Notes: generated by a model not told the origin, from the letters alone. 64,000 nucleotides of DNA from DASXKD01 sp963762735 (GCA_963762735.1 CAVXMG010000006.1:142229-206228), one strand, 5' to 3'. Positions 31,791 through 40,357 are shown, numbered from the stretch's first letter. A program made the numbers and translations.

Positions 31791-33251
31791 TCACAAGCCG
31801 TGCTCGGCGGTGATCCGTCCCGCTGCGGCGGCCTGCGTCAGTGCCTGGTAGTCGCGCTCGTTCTGGTCGCCATACGCCGCGGCGAACTCCACGATGGCCC
31901 GGTCGAACACATCCGAGGTGCCAAGGTAGGCGGCGATGGCGATGCGGTCGCCGGAGCGGGCATGGGCCCGGGCCAGCGTCCAGCCGCACACCTCGCCGTA
32001 GGCCCGCATCCCGGCCGGCACCATGGTCGCGACATCGAGGGAGAACTTCCAGTCCCTGAGCTGCCGCACGTAGAAGTCGCGGGTCTTGCCGTCCAGCCCG
32101 TCCTGGTTCCGCTGCCAGCCGAGGAAGATGTCGCTGGCGGCCTGCATCAGCCGCTGGCCCGCGACGACCCGCTGGCCCTGGTTGGCATACTTGCTGGCGC
32201 CCACGAACCGGCTGAGCACCGACCGTTCCGCCTCCTTGACCTGGAGGAACAGCGGGTCGGCGGTGTCATGGCCGAGAAACAGCACGATCCAGCACCGGGT
32301 GCCGACGCTGCCGACGCCGACGACCTTGCGGGCCATATCGCACGGCTCGAACTGCTCTAGCAGGTACCGGCGGTCGGTTTCCAGCGTGCGCCGGTACTGC
32401 CCGATGAGGCTCTTGAGCTGTGCGGTGAAGGCGGTCCGGTCCGCCTCGCCGGGCAGCAAGTCGGCGACGGGGACGAGCAGCGGCGGGTCGGAGATGATCC
32501 GTGGCCGCCCGTCCACGACGCGGGTCAGCTTGGCCACTTCCCGCATGCTGTCCCTGGTCCGTGCCTTGGCGATGCCCTCGTCGACCCTCTTGCGCTGCCG
32601 CGCGGTCATCTGGGAGTCCAGGTCGGCCCGCAACTGTTCCACGTCGGTGCGGGCGTACCAGACGTCCAGGTTGGTCATGGCCGCGAAGCCGCGCATCGCG
32701 AGCCGGTACCTGGCGGCCGCCGCCGTGACGATGTCGCGGCGCTGCTTGGCGGGGAACCCGTTGTCCCGCGCCGCCACCTCCAGGCTGGCGGCCAGCCGCT
32801 TGACGTCCCATTCCCACGGGCCAGGCAGGGTCTCGTCGAAGTCGTTGACGTCGAACACCAGGCGGCGCTCGGCGGAGCCGAAGATGCCGAAGTTGGACAG
32901 GTGCGCGTCACCGCACGCCTGCACCGCCAGCCCGGAAACCGGCGTGGTGGCCAGGTCGCTGGCCATCGGCAGGGCCGCTCCCCGGTAGTAGGTGAACGGG
33001 GAGACCAGCATCCGGCCCCAGCGGATCGGCACAAGCTCGGGCACCCGGGTGGCCGCCTGCTCCTCCAGCAGGGCGACCGGGTCGGGCCGGTCCGGGGCCG
33101 GCTCGAATACCGCGTGGCTGGTTCGGGGGACCGCCGAGCGGGCCGCCTTGCCCCTGGCGGCGCGTTCCGCCGGGGTCAGCCGCACCAGGCCGGCGTCCAG
33201 TTGGTAGCGCAAGGCACGCCGGGGCGGAGCCTCGGTCGTCGATCCAGGCAT
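31791..33251 (-). CDS. DUF2252 protein (kinase-like fold)
   Basis: 486 residues, full length for DUF2252. Motifs: MLVSPFTYYRGAALPMASDL, CGDAHLSNFGIFGSAERRLV and VFDVNDFDETLPGPWEWDVK. The G-D-x-H-x-x-N and D-x-N-D-F-D-E elements mirror the catalytic loop and metal-binding Asp of APH/HipA-type kinases, so phosphotransfer is possible, but no substrate is known. GAGGAGCTGACC precedes ATG 33251. It lies between HdeD-like DUF308 and ClC genes and is presumably co-transcribed from the promoter near 33930. Confidence 0.85.
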   Translation of the reverse strand: MPGSTTEAPPRRALRYQLDAGLVRLTPAERAARGKAARSAVPRTSHAVFEPAPDRPDPVALLEEQAATRVPELVPIRWGRMLVSPFTYYRGAALPMASDLATTPVSGLAVQACGDAHLSNFGIFGSAERRLVFDVNDFDETLPGPWEWDVKRLAASLEVAARDNGFPAKQRRDIVTAAAARYRLAMRGFAAMTNLDVWYARTDVEQLRADLDSQMTARQRKRVDEGIAKARTRDSMREVAKLTRVVDGRPRIISDPPLLVPVADLLPGEADRTAFTAQLKSLIGQYRRTLETDRRYLLEQFEPCDMARKVVGVGSVGTRCWIVLFLGHDTADPLFLQVKEAERSVLSRFVGASKYANQGQRVVAGQRLMQAASDIFLGWQRNQDGLDGKTRDFYVRQLRDWKFSLDVATMVPAGMRAYGEVCGWTLARAHARSGDRIAIAAYLGTSDVFDRAIVEFAAAYGDQNERDYQALTQAAAAGRITAEHGL

Positions 33252-33280
33252 GGTCAGCTCCTCTCCGGTGCTGCGCCTGC

Positions 33281-33856
33281 TTAAGCGGGCGTCATCTCCC
33301 TGGCCCGGACGGCGTGCCGGAGCAGTAGCCCGCCGATGATCTCGAATACGCCCATCACCATGAACCAGATACCCAGCAGCAGGGCCAGGACGTCAAGCGA
33401 CGAGGCGGGAGCGGCCGCCACGGCGATCCCCGCGATGAGGCTCGCTACACCGAAGATGATCCACCAGGCACGTCCCTCGCGGACGCCGCCGGAGATTCCC
33501 CCGATGAGTGCGGCGAGCCCTTGGACTATCCAGGTGATGCCGATGATCAGGCCGATGAGCGACCGGGTCAGGTGCAGGTGCCGGATCAGGATGACGCCGA
33601 CGACGATGAACAGCAGCCCGGCGATGCCCAGCCAGACCCGGTGCGGCTCGGCCGTGTCGAACACCCGGATCAGGTGGAAGATGCCCGAGAGGATCATCAG
33701 GATGCCGAGCAGTACCGCGATCACGTTCACCGAAGTGGTCGGGTGCACGGCCACGATAAGCCCGAGGATCAGGGTCGCCGCGCCGAGGAACAGCGCCGCC
33801 TGCCATGAGGCGGCCAGCACCTCGGGAGGTGAAGGCCGTGCACCGTCGTCAACCAT
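33281..33856 (-). CDS. HdeD-family (DUF308) membrane protein
   Basis: 191 residues with six hydrophobic segments (WQAALFLGAATLILGLIVAV; VNVIAVLLGILMILSGIFHL; VLALLLGIWFMVMGVFEIIG), the HdeD/DUF308 pattern. In E. coli HdeD sits in the acid-fitness island and helps at high cell density under acid; here function is inferred by family only. GAGGAGACGCC precedes the ATG. It is the first gene of a three-gene unit and has a perfect TCACCC-N5-GGGTGA dyad centred 76 bp upstream. Confidence 0.85.
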   Translation of the reverse strand: MVDDGARPSPPEVLAASWQAALFLGAATLILGLIVAVHPTTSVNVIAVLLGILMILSGIFHLIRVFDTAEPHRVWLGIAGLLFIVVGVILIRHLHLTRSLIGLIIGITWIVQGLAALIGGISGGVREGRAWWIIFGVASLIAGIAVAAAPASSLDVLALLLGIWFMVMGVFEIIGGLLLRHAVRAREMTPA

Positions 33857-33923
33857 GGCGTCTCCTCACTCCCGGCGCGCCACCCGCTCCCATCGATGCT
33901 GGCCAGGCGCTCCGGGCATGTCG

Positions 33924-33940
33924 TCACCCGCCCTGGGTGA
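33924..33940 (-). promoter_or_regulatory. TCACCC-N5-GGGTGA dyad, perfect, upstream of the HdeD operon
   Basis: In gene orientation it reads TCACCC-AGGGC-GGGTGA, centred 76 bp from the DUF308 start. A second copy (33975-33991) serves the divergent operon. Confidence 0.75.
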
Positions 33941-33974
33941 GAGCGATCATCGGCTGGCGGGACGCCGCTCCGGC

Positions 33975-33991
33975 TCACCCTCGCGGGGTGG
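33975..33991 (+). promoter_or_regulatory. TCACCC-N5-GGGTGA dyad, one mismatch, upstream of the FGE operon
   Basis: TCACCC-TCGCG-GGGTGG is centred 75 bp upstream of the preferred FGE start and 51 bp from the divergent copy. CCTATGGT at about 34012-34019 could be the -10 region. Confidence 0.65.
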
Positions 33992-34057
33992 TGCCGGACC
34001 CGTTCGGCGATCCCTATGGTCACGGTTAAGGCGCGAGAACCCGGGAGCATGCGCGCG

Positions 34058-35017
34058 ATGTCCAAGACACGGCACCAGCTTCGTCCCATGAAATGGATCC
34101 CTGGCAGCACGTTCTGGATGGGCTCGGCCAGCTTCTATCCGGAGGAGCGCCCGGTGCACCAGGTCACGGTGGACGACTTCTGGATGGACGAGCGCACGGT
34201 GACCGTGGCCGAATACCGCCGCTTCGTGACCGCCACCGGGTACCTGACCGTAGCCGAGCGCCCGCTGGACCCGGCCGACTACCCCGATGCCGACCCCGCC
34301 CTGCTGGTGCCGGGGTCGCTGGTCTTCCACCGCACGAAGGGCCCTGTCGACCTGCGGGAGTACCGCAACTGGTGGGCGTACGTGCCCGGGGCAAGCTGGC
34401 GGCAGCCCGCCGGGCCGGGCAGCGACTGCCGCGGCCGTGACCGGCACCCGGTGACCCACGTGGCCTACGAGGACGCCGAGGCCTACGCGGCATGGGCTGG
34501 CAAGGAACTGCCCACCGAGGCGGAATGGGAGTACGCCGCCCGTGGCGGCCTCGACCGGGCGGTTTACGCATGGGGCGATGAGTTCGCGCCGGGCGGCCGG
34601 ATGATGGCCAATACCTGGCAGGGCCAGTTCCCCTGGCAGAACCTGCGCACCGGCGGCTACGAGGGAACGTCGCCGGTCGGGTCGTTCCCCGCAAACGGCT
34701 ATGGCCTGTTCGACATGACCGGCAACGTCTGGGAATGGACGTGTGACTACTTCACCCCGCGCCATCCGGGGCCTGCCGGGGATGCCTGCTGCGCGCCGCG
34801 CAACCCGAGGGTGGACTCACCGGCGGGCAGCGGATCGTTCGCCGGGCCTGGGGCGCAGCTGCCACGCCGGGTCATCAAGGGCGGTTCGCATCTGTGCGCG
34901 CCCAGCTACTGCCTGCGCTACCGTCCCGCGGCACGGCAGGGCGAGGCGATCGACACCGCTACCTGTCACCTGGGCTTCCGGTGCGTCGTCCGCGGCGCCT
35001 CGCCGACCGGCCGGTGA
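34058..35017 (+). CDS. Formylglycine-generating enzyme (SUMF1/FGE family)
   Basis: About 319 residues, complete. FGE oxidises the active-site cysteine of sulfatases to formylglycine. Landmarks: MKWIPGSTFWMGS at the start, ERPVHQVTVDDFWMDERTVT, HPVTHVAYEDAEAYAAWAGK, ELPTEAEWEYAARGG, YGLFDMTGNVWEWTCDYF, and the decisive RVIKGGSHLCAPSYCLRYR with both copper-site/catalytic cysteines (about 280 and 285). This distinguishes a true FGE from EgtB-like relatives. ATG 34058 is favoured by GGGAG spacing; 34049 and 34016 are alternatives. No intact sulfatase is in the window, only an N-/C-terminal remnant at 39224-39430. Confidence 0.9.
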   Translation: MSKTRHQLRPMKWIPGSTFWMGSASFYPEERPVHQVTVDDFWMDERTVTVAEYRRFVTATGYLTVAERPLDPADYPDADPALLVPGSLVFHRTKGPVDLREYRNWWAYVPGASWRQPAGPGSDCRGRDRHPVTHVAYEDAEAYAAWAGKELPTEAEWEYAARGGLDRAVYAWGDEFAPGGRMMANTWQGQFPWQNLRTGGYEGTSPVGSFPANGYGLFDMTGNVWEWTCDYFTPRHPGPAGDACCAPRNPRVDSPAGSGSFAGPGAQLPRRVIKGGSHLCAPSYCLRYRPAARQGEAIDTATCHLGFRCVVRGASPTGR

Positions 35018-35040
35018 ACCCCGCGGGCGGCAGCCCGGTC

Positions 35041-37437
35041 ATGGCGGCACGCGACGGCGCCGTCACCACCGACCACCTGCGCAGGGTGTTCCTCGGCCCG
35101 CGGGGCGGCGGCACGCTGCGCCGGCGTGCCTCCGATGCCTTCCGGCTCGGGTTCGCCATCCTCGTGGTGGCCGTGTCCATCCCGGTGATGCGCGCCAACT
35201 CGGCCACCGAACTCGCCATCGTGCATGCCCTGAACCCGCCCCCAGCCGCGATCAGCTGGCTGGTCACCGCGCTGTTCTGGCTCGGCTCCGTGGGCGTGGT
35301 GGCCGGGCTGGCCGTCCTCGCCCTGCTGGTGCCGCGGCTGGCCGCGGTCCGCCGGGTCGTCGTGGCAGGGCTGGCGGCCTGGGCCGTCTGCGCGCTGCTC
35401 GGCGCGGCTCTCGGGCCAGCCGCGGGCAGGCCGGGCACCACGGCGCTGGCCGGGGTGGACACCAGCTATCCCGTGGTCTACTTCGCGGTCACCATCGCCG
35501 TTGCCGGGACCGCGCTGCCCTACCTGCGCCGCGCGCTGCATCGCCTGGTGTCGTTCCTGATCGCGGTTGCGGTACTCACCAGCGTCGCGGCCGGCGCGGC
35601 GCTTCCGGTCAACGCCCTGTCCAGCGTGGCCATCGGCTGGGGCATCGCCGCGGCACTGCACCTGGCCCTGGGGTCGCCGCTCGGGCTGCCCTCCGCGGCG
35701 GAGGTGGCGGGCGGGATCGCCGACCTCGGCGTGCGGCTCACCGGCGTCGTCCGGGCACCGCGCCAGGCCTGGGGGCTGGAGAAGTTCACCGGCCAGGACG
35801 GCACCGGCGGCATCGTCGAATTGTCGGTCTACGGCCGCGACGCCACCGACGCCCGGGTGCTGGCCAAGCTCTGGCGGTTCTGCTTCTACCGTGACTCCGG
35901 GCCGACCCTCATCCTCAACCGCGACCTGCTGGTCGAGCACGAGGCCTACCTGACACTCACGGCCGGCCGGGCCGGTGTGCTTGTGCCCGAGGTGCTTGCG
36001 GTGGGCCGGTTCGGGGCCAGCGGGGACACCGCGATCGTCACCAGGCTGCCCGGCGGCGCGCTCCTCGCCGACGCCGACCCGTCCACCGTTCCCGACGGCA
36101 TGCTCGATGAGATCCTGGCCGCCGCGCTCCGGCTGCGCGCGGCGGGCATCGCCCACGGTGCGCTCGGGCAGGACACGATCCTGCTGTCCGGCCAGGGCGT
36201 CTGCATCAGGGCGTTTCGCTCGGCGTCGTCACCGGCACCGGTGAGCCGCCTCGATGCCGACCTCGCCGCGGTGCTTGCCGCCATGGCGGTGCGCGCCGGG
36301 GTGGACCGCACCGCCGCCGCGGCCGCCCGGGTCCTCGATGAGAGCACCGCACGCGGCGCCCTCGTCCACCTGCAGCGCGCGGCGCTGGATCCGGTCACGG
36401 TCGGCGCCCTCAAGGAGCACAAGGCCCTGCTCTCCGGACTGCGGACCGCGGTGGCCGCCGCGGCCAGCATCGACGTGCCCAAGCTCGCCGAGCCGAAAAG
36501 GATCAGCTGGGTCAACCTGGTCTTCGGCATCGGGTCGCTGATCGGCCTGTGGGCGATCATCGGGGTGCTCTCCGATGCCTCCGGGTCCCTCGAAGTCATC
36601 AAGGGGGCAAGCTGGGGCTGGGTCGCACTGGCGTTCGTGCTCGCCCAGCTTCCTATCGTGGGCCAGGCCTGGGCGGTCATGGGGGCGGTACCAGGGCAGC
36701 TCCCGTTCGGCCGGTGCCTCGCGCTGGAGACGGCGGACGAGTTCGTCGCGCTGGTCGGCGGTGACGTTGCCGTGTTCGCGGTCCGGGTGCGGTTCTTCCA
36801 GCGCCAGGGCTACGACGCGGCCACGGCGCTCAGTTCTGGGGCGATCGCCACCACGGCCGGCTGGGTGGCCAAGGGGCTGCTGTTCGTCGTCTCGATAATC
36901 TTCGCCGCCGGGTCCTTCCATGTGCCCGAGACCTCAGGTGACCGCCAGACGGCCGTATGGATCATCATCGTCGTGGTGGTCGCGGCAGGGGTCGCGGCCA
37001 TGCTGCTCACCGTGGTCCCACGGCTGCGGCGGCTGGCCAGTGCCCGCGTCCGCCCGCACCTGGTACAGATGTGGGCCGACCTCAAGACGATCGCCACCCA
37101 GCCACGGAAGATCTTCTATGTGCTCGCTGGTTCGGTGCTGAGCCAGCTTGTCATCGTGCTCGCCCTCGGGGCGTCCCTGCACGCGGTGGGCGAGCACGTG
37201 AGCCTCGCCACGCTGTTCGTGGTGAACATGGCGGCCGGGCTGATCGGCGCTGCGATCCCGGTCCCCGGCGGTGCCGGGGTCGTGGAGGCCGGCCTCATCG
37301 CCGGGCTGACCAGCGCGGGCGTGCCGCAGAGCCAGGCCGTGGCCGCGGTGTTCATCCAGCGGCTTTTCGCCGCCTACCTGCCGCCGATCTGGGGATGGTT
37401 TACCCTCGCCTGGATGCGGCGCCGCGAATACGTATGA
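35041..37437 (+). CDS. Polytopic membrane protein: kinase-like middle domain and LPG-synthase/flippase-type C-terminus
   Basis: About 798 residues. The N-terminal third has six or seven membrane helices (FRLGFAILVVAVSIPVMRAN; AISWLVTALFWLGSVGVVAG). The cytoplasmic middle resembles a degenerate protein kinase: VLVPEVLAVGRFGASGDTAI, VTRLPGGALL and IAHGALGQDTILLSG in place of the H-x-D/N catalytic loop. The C-terminal part is an LPG_synthase_TM (flippase-like) domain (WVNLVFGIGSLIGLWAIIGV; AAIPVPGGAGVVEAGLIAGL). A role in moving or modifying an envelope lipid is likely. The start is ATG 35041, or GTG 35014, which overlaps the FGE stop. Its stop overlaps the YihY start (ATGA). Confidence 0.8.
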   Translation: MAARDGAVTTDHLRRVFLGPRGGGTLRRRASDAFRLGFAILVVAVSIPVMRANSATELAIVHALNPPPAAISWLVTALFWLGSVGVVAGLAVLALLVPRLAAVRRVVVAGLAAWAVCALLGAALGPAAGRPGTTALAGVDTSYPVVYFAVTIAVAGTALPYLRRALHRLVSFLIAVAVLTSVAAGAALPVNALSSVAIGWGIAAALHLALGSPLGLPSAAEVAGGIADLGVRLTGVVRAPRQAWGLEKFTGQDGTGGIVELSVYGRDATDARVLAKLWRFCFYRDSGPTLILNRDLLVEHEAYLTLTAGRAGVLVPEVLAVGRFGASGDTAIVTRLPGGALLADADPSTVPDGMLDEILAAALRLRAAGIAHGALGQDTILLSGQGVCIRAFRSASSPAPVSRLDADLAAVLAAMAVRAGVDRTAAAAARVLDESTARGALVHLQRAALDPVTVGALKEHKALLSGLRTAVAAAASIDVPKLAEPKRISWVNLVFGIGSLIGLWAIIGVLSDASGSLEVIKGASWGWVALAFVLAQLPIVGQAWAVMGAVPGQLPFGRCLALETADEFVALVGGDVAVFAVRVRFFQRQGYDAATALSSGAIATTAGWVAKGLLFVVSIIFAAGSFHVPETSGDRQTAVWIIIVVVVAAGVAAMLLTVVPRLRRLASARVRPHLVQMWADLKTIATQPRKIFYVLAGSVLSQLVIVLALGASLHAVGEHVSLATLFVVNMAAGLIGAAIPVPGGAGVVEAGLIAGLTSAGVPQSQAVAAVFIQRLFAAYLPPIWGWFTLAWMRRREYV

Positions 37438-38435
37438 CCACGCCACAGGTGGGCTGGGCCGAGCGGCAGGTCCGCCGCGTCGACCGGTTCCAGCAGCGCC
37501 ATACCGTGCTCGCGTTCCCGTGGGCGGTGATGCAGAAGTTCGGCAACGACCAGGCGGGGGGCAAGGCCGCACTGATGGCCTACTACGGGCTGTTCGCGCT
37601 GTTCCCGCTGCTGTTGCTGCTGGCCACCATCCTCGGCTTCGCGCTGGCGAATAACCCCGCGCTGCGCGATCAGGTGATCGAGTCCGCGGTGGGGAGGATC
37701 CCGGTGATCGGCGACCAGATCAGCTCCCAGGTGCACCCGCTGGAAGGCAACACGACCGCCCTGATCGTCGGCATCGTCGGCACCATCTACGGCAGCCTCG
37801 GCATCGGCTTCGCCGCGCAGAACGCGATGAACACCGTGTGGAACATTCCCTACGTCCGGTGGCCGAACATCTTCAAGCGGTACCTGCGCACGTTCGGCGC
37901 GATCGGCCTGCTCGGCATCGGGCTGCTCTCGTCCACCGCGCTCGCCGCGTTCGCGACCACGATCGCGAACGGGGTGGCCGCCACGCTGTTCGGCGTGGCG
38001 GCCGGCCTACTGGTCAACCTGGGGCTGTTCTTGCTCGCGTTCATGGTGCTCACCGCGGAGCCGCTGCGGCCCCGCGACGTGGCGGTCGGCGTGGTCTGTG
38101 CCGCGGTCTTCTGGCAGACGCTGCAGCTTCTCGGCACCTGGTATGTGGCTAGGGGGCTGGCGAACGCCAGCGCCACCTACGGCGTCTTCGCCATCGTCAT
38201 CACCCTGCTGTCCTGGCTGTACCTGGGCTCCCAGCTCACCCTGCTGGCCGCGGAGATCAACGTGGTGCTGCGGTACCGGCTGTGGCCCCGCTCGGTGACC
38301 CAGCCCCCGCTGACCCGGGCCGACCGGCTCACGTTCACCCGGCTCGCCCGGATGGAAACCCGCCGGCCCGAGGAAGTCGTCACGGCATCGTTCACCGGCG
38401 AGGCCGACCGGGATCCGCTGGACGGCCTGCCCTGA
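37434..38435 (+). CDS. YihY/BrkB-family inner-membrane protein
   Basis: 333 residues with about six membrane helices and family motifs GGKAALMAYYGLFALFPLLL, IYGSLGIGFAAQNAMNTVWN, YGVFAIVITLLSWLYLGSQL and TLLAAEINVVLRYR. Although named after a Bordetella serum-resistance factor and once misassigned as RNase BN, the family is thought to be a transporter or exporter. The start codon overlaps the previous stop as ATGA, so it is translationally coupled to the flippase-type gene. It ends the FGE-flippase-YihY unit. Confidence 0.88.
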   Translation: MTTPQVGWAERQVRRVDRFQQRHTVLAFPWAVMQKFGNDQAGGKAALMAYYGLFALFPLLLLLATILGFALANNPALRDQVIESAVGRIPVIGDQISSQVHPLEGNTTALIVGIVGTIYGSLGIGFAAQNAMNTVWNIPYVRWPNIFKRYLRTFGAIGLLGIGLLSSTALAAFATTIANGVAATLFGVAAGLLVNLGLFLLAFMVLTAEPLRPRDVAVGVVCAAVFWQTLQLLGTWYVARGLANASATYGVFAIVITLLSWLYLGSQLTLLAAEINVVLRYRLWPRSVTQPPLTRADRLTFTRLARMETRRPEEVVTASFTGEADRDPLDGLP

Positions 38436-38446
38436 GCCGGCACAGA

Positions 38447-38463
38447 TCCCCCGCGACGGGTGA
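38447..38463 (+). promoter_or_regulatory. TCACCC-N5-GGGTGA dyad, one mismatch
   Basis: TCCCCC-GCGAC-GGGTGA is centred 62 bp upstream of the lipoprotein-like gene. The mismatch is in the distal half, as in the copies at 22884 and 40341. Confidence 0.6.
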
Positions 38464-38516
38464 CGTCCGCCGGCAGCGCCAGGGCAATGCTTGCGCCGTG
38501 CTCGCTAGTGCATTTC

Positions 38517-39206
38517 ATGCAGAACGATCCTCGGGCGGCCGTGGGCCGCGCCGCTGGACGAGGTCACGGGGTCCTCACAGGGGCAGCCGTGGCCGCCGGT
38601 TTGCTCATCACGGGGTGCAATGGAACCCTCAGTGGTGCCTCGATCAGCACGCCCATCAACCTGCCGAGCCGAAGCCCGCAGGAAACCCCGGCCGCCGCGG
38701 CGACGACCCCGGCGGCGAGCAGCAGTTCCGGGTCTGACCTCATCTGGCTGTGGGTGGTGCTCGGCGCGATCGTCCTGATCCTGTTGATCGTGCTGATCGC
38801 CCGCTCGGGCCGCAGCCGTGGGCCCAAGCCCGCCGACGTCTGGCGGTCCCGGGCCATCGACGCCTATGCGAAGGGGTCGGCGCTGAATGACGCGATGCGG
38901 CTGGCCGAGGCGCCGGGGGCGCTCGTCGCCGCCGACGCGGCCGCCCGCTGGGCCGACATCCAGCGCCGCGCGGACGACCTGGGGCAGGCGCTGTACGCGA
39001 TGCGTGAGGCTGCGCCCGACGAGGACAAGCGCATGCGCACCGCCGACGTGCTGGCCGCGCTGCAGGCGGTCCGCTCCGTGATGGCCGCCGAGCGCGGTAC
39101 GGATGTCTCCGCCGTGCCACCACCGGAGCAGGTCCGCAGCCGGCTCGTGGCCTTCGGGGCGGCGCTCCAGGAACTCCGCCAGCCCGACGACGGCATGCCC
39201 TACTGA
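38517..39206 (+). CDS. Membrane-anchored protein with lipobox-like N-terminus
   Basis: About 229 residues. The N-terminus has GVLTGAAVAAGLLITGCNG, where LITGC fits a lipobox. A Ser/Pro/Ala linker follows, then a strong membrane helix (LIWLWVVLGAIVLILLIVLI), a basic stop-transfer (ARSGRSRGPK) and a helical C-terminal domain (WRSRAIDAYAKGSALNDAMR; WADIQRRADDLGQALYAMRE). If both signals work, the linker is outside and the C-terminal domain inside. No family is recognised. There is no ribosome site; GCTAGT just upstream could act as a -10 for a leaderless message. Confidence 0.65.
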   Translation: MQNDPRAAVGRAAGRGHGVLTGAAVAAGLLITGCNGTLSGASISTPINLPSRSPQETPAAAATTPAASSSSGSDLIWLWVVLGAIVLILLIVLIARSGRSRGPKPADVWRSRAIDAYAKGSALNDAMRLAEAPGALVAADAAARWADIQRRADDLGQALYAMREAAPDEDKRMRTADVLAALQAVRSVMAAERGTDVSAVPPPEQVRSRLVAFGAALQELRQPDDGMPY

Positions 39207-39223
39207 CGTCTCCGCTCGCCGGG

Positions 39224-39430
39224 CTACTCGCGGGCGAGCATCGCCCGGGCCTCACGCTCAAGATCGACGTAGGGGTTAGGCCCGACGTCGTCGAGCACGA
39301 TGTACACCACGTTGGGCGCGCCTTCGGGTGCCCTGGGCGGCTCGAAGGGTGCCCAGTCCGGCACCGAGTCCCTGATGTCGACGTCGATCGTTCCCTCGAA
39401 CGCCTTGCTCGTCGGCTTTCTCCTCGGCAT
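39224..39430 (-). pseudogene. Arylsulfatase remnant: N-terminus joined in frame to C-terminus
   Basis: 68 codons. The first 50 (FEGTIDVDIRDSVPDWAPFE, then PNVVYIVLDDVG) match the N-terminus of large actinobacterial arylsulfatases, including the metal-binding DD of strand 1. The last 18 (PNPYVDLEREARAMLARE) look like the C-terminal end of the same kind of protein. The whole catalytic core, including the C-x-P-x-R formylglycine site, is missing, consistent with a large in-frame internal deletion. It cannot be active. It lies 5 kb from an intact FGE gene, and a weak copy of the stress dyad (39455-39471) is upstream. Confidence 0.7.
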
Positions 39431-39476
39431 TCTCGGTGCCGGTCCTGGTGCCTTACGCCCGGGCCGGGTGACCCAT

Positions 39477-39835
39477 TCAGCCGCCGAGCAGCTTGGCCTT
39501 GGCGGCGGTGAACTCCTCGTCGCTCAGCGCGCCCTGCTGATGCAGGTCATTGAGCTGGTTGAGCTGATCGAGCATGGACGGTCCTGCCGGAGCCGCCGGC
39601 GGGGTGGCGGTGGCGGTGGCTGCTGATACTGCGGCGGTGGCTGCTGGTACTGCGGCGGTGGCTGCTGGTACTGCGCCGGGGCCGCCTGCTGCTGCTCAAG
39701 GTCCGCGATGCGCTGGTCCTGATCGGCCTCCGCGGACGCCTGCGCTTCCCGCTGCCGGCCCGAATGCCTGCCGACCGCGTATGCGGTACCGCCGACCGCT
39801 GCCGCGCGCAGCAATGGGCGTCGTCGCCTCAACAT
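39477..39835 (-). pseudogene. SHOCT-domain protein, frameshifted in a repeat
   Basis: ATG 39835 (AAGGAGACAAGTC upstream) starts MLRRRRPLLRAAAVGGTAYA and continues through an acidic coiled segment and a QYQQPPP repeat. Near 39592-39611 the frame must slip by one base to reach PPAAPAGPSMLDQLNQLNDL, then HQQGALSDEEFTAAKAKLLG, a canonical SHOCT module ending at 39477. The slip lies in a CCACCG tandem stretch where replication slippage and sequencing indels are both common. SHOCT modules are short C-terminal tags of membrane or oligomeric proteins. Confidence 0.7.
39612..39674. repeat. Three 21-bp tandem repeats (QYQQPPP-coding)
   Basis: Units at 39612-39632, 39633-39653 and 39654-39674 differ by a single base and encode the heptapeptide repeat of the SHOCT protein. 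Confidence 0.8.
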
Positions 39836-39877
39836 GACTTGTCTCCTTCGTCTTTGTGCTGGTCCGGGCCGGGCCTG

Positions 39878-40252
39878 CTACCCGTCATCCCCGTCCACCC
39901 CGGCGGGCAGGGTGAGGCCGAGGGCAACCATGAGTTCCGGTGCGGCGGCGACCGTTCTCGGGCCGCCGACCTGCGGCGCGACCGCGATGAGCACGCCGAG
40001 TAGGTCCGCTGGTGTGCATCCGGCCGCCACGGCGTTAGCCACCTGCCACAGGTAGGAGGCCGGTGGCGCGTCGAGCGCGATCAGTGAGGCCACCTTGACC
40101 AGCGCGTAGGTGCGCGAGTCCAGGCCGCTTGTCGCCTGCCAGTCGGCCCGGGCCTCCAGGCCGGCCAGCAGCAGTTCCGGGTCGCTCATCGCCAGCTTGG
40201 CCAGATGTTCCTCAGTGGCGGCATCGACATCGATCTGGCTGGGCATGTTCAT
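39878..40252 (-). CDS. Carboxymuconolactone-decarboxylase-like (AhpD-fold) protein without redox cysteines
   Basis: 124 residues, all-helical: GLEARADWQATSGLDSRTYA, LVKVASLIALDAPPASYLWQ and GCTPADLLGVLIAVAPQVGG. The spacing matches the CMD/AhpD fold, but the C-x-x-C of AhpD peroxidase partners is absent, so it is not a thiol peroxidase. Function is unknown. GGGAGGAACCTGTCC precedes ATG 40252. A stress dyad is centred 97 bp upstream, overlapping the end of the RDD gene. Confidence 0.7.
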   Translation of the reverse strand: MNMPSQIDVDAATEEHLAKLAMSDPELLLAGLEARADWQATSGLDSRTYALVKVASLIALDAPPASYLWQVANAVAAGCTPADLLGVLIAVAPQVGGPRTVAAAPELMVALGLTLPAGVDGDDG

Positions 40253-40340
40253 GGACAGGTTCCTCCCGGTTGATAGGCAGCGGTGGACCGCTTTGGCCGG
40301 TCCACAGGGCCACAGTTACCGCTCGGGAGCGGCGCCGGCG

Positions 40341-40357
40341 TCACCCGTCAGGGGGGA
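40341..40357 (-). promoter_or_regulatory. TCACCC-N5-GGGTGA dyad, one mismatch
   Basis: In gene orientation it reads TCCCCC-CTGAC-GGGTGA. It contains the stop codon of the RDD gene, so part of the match is constrained by coding, which weakens it. Confidence 0.45.

Noticed and set aside
39592..39680. CRISPR-like or VNTR array
   Set aside because: Three 21-bp direct repeats without spacers, in frame within a Gln/Pro-rich coding segment.
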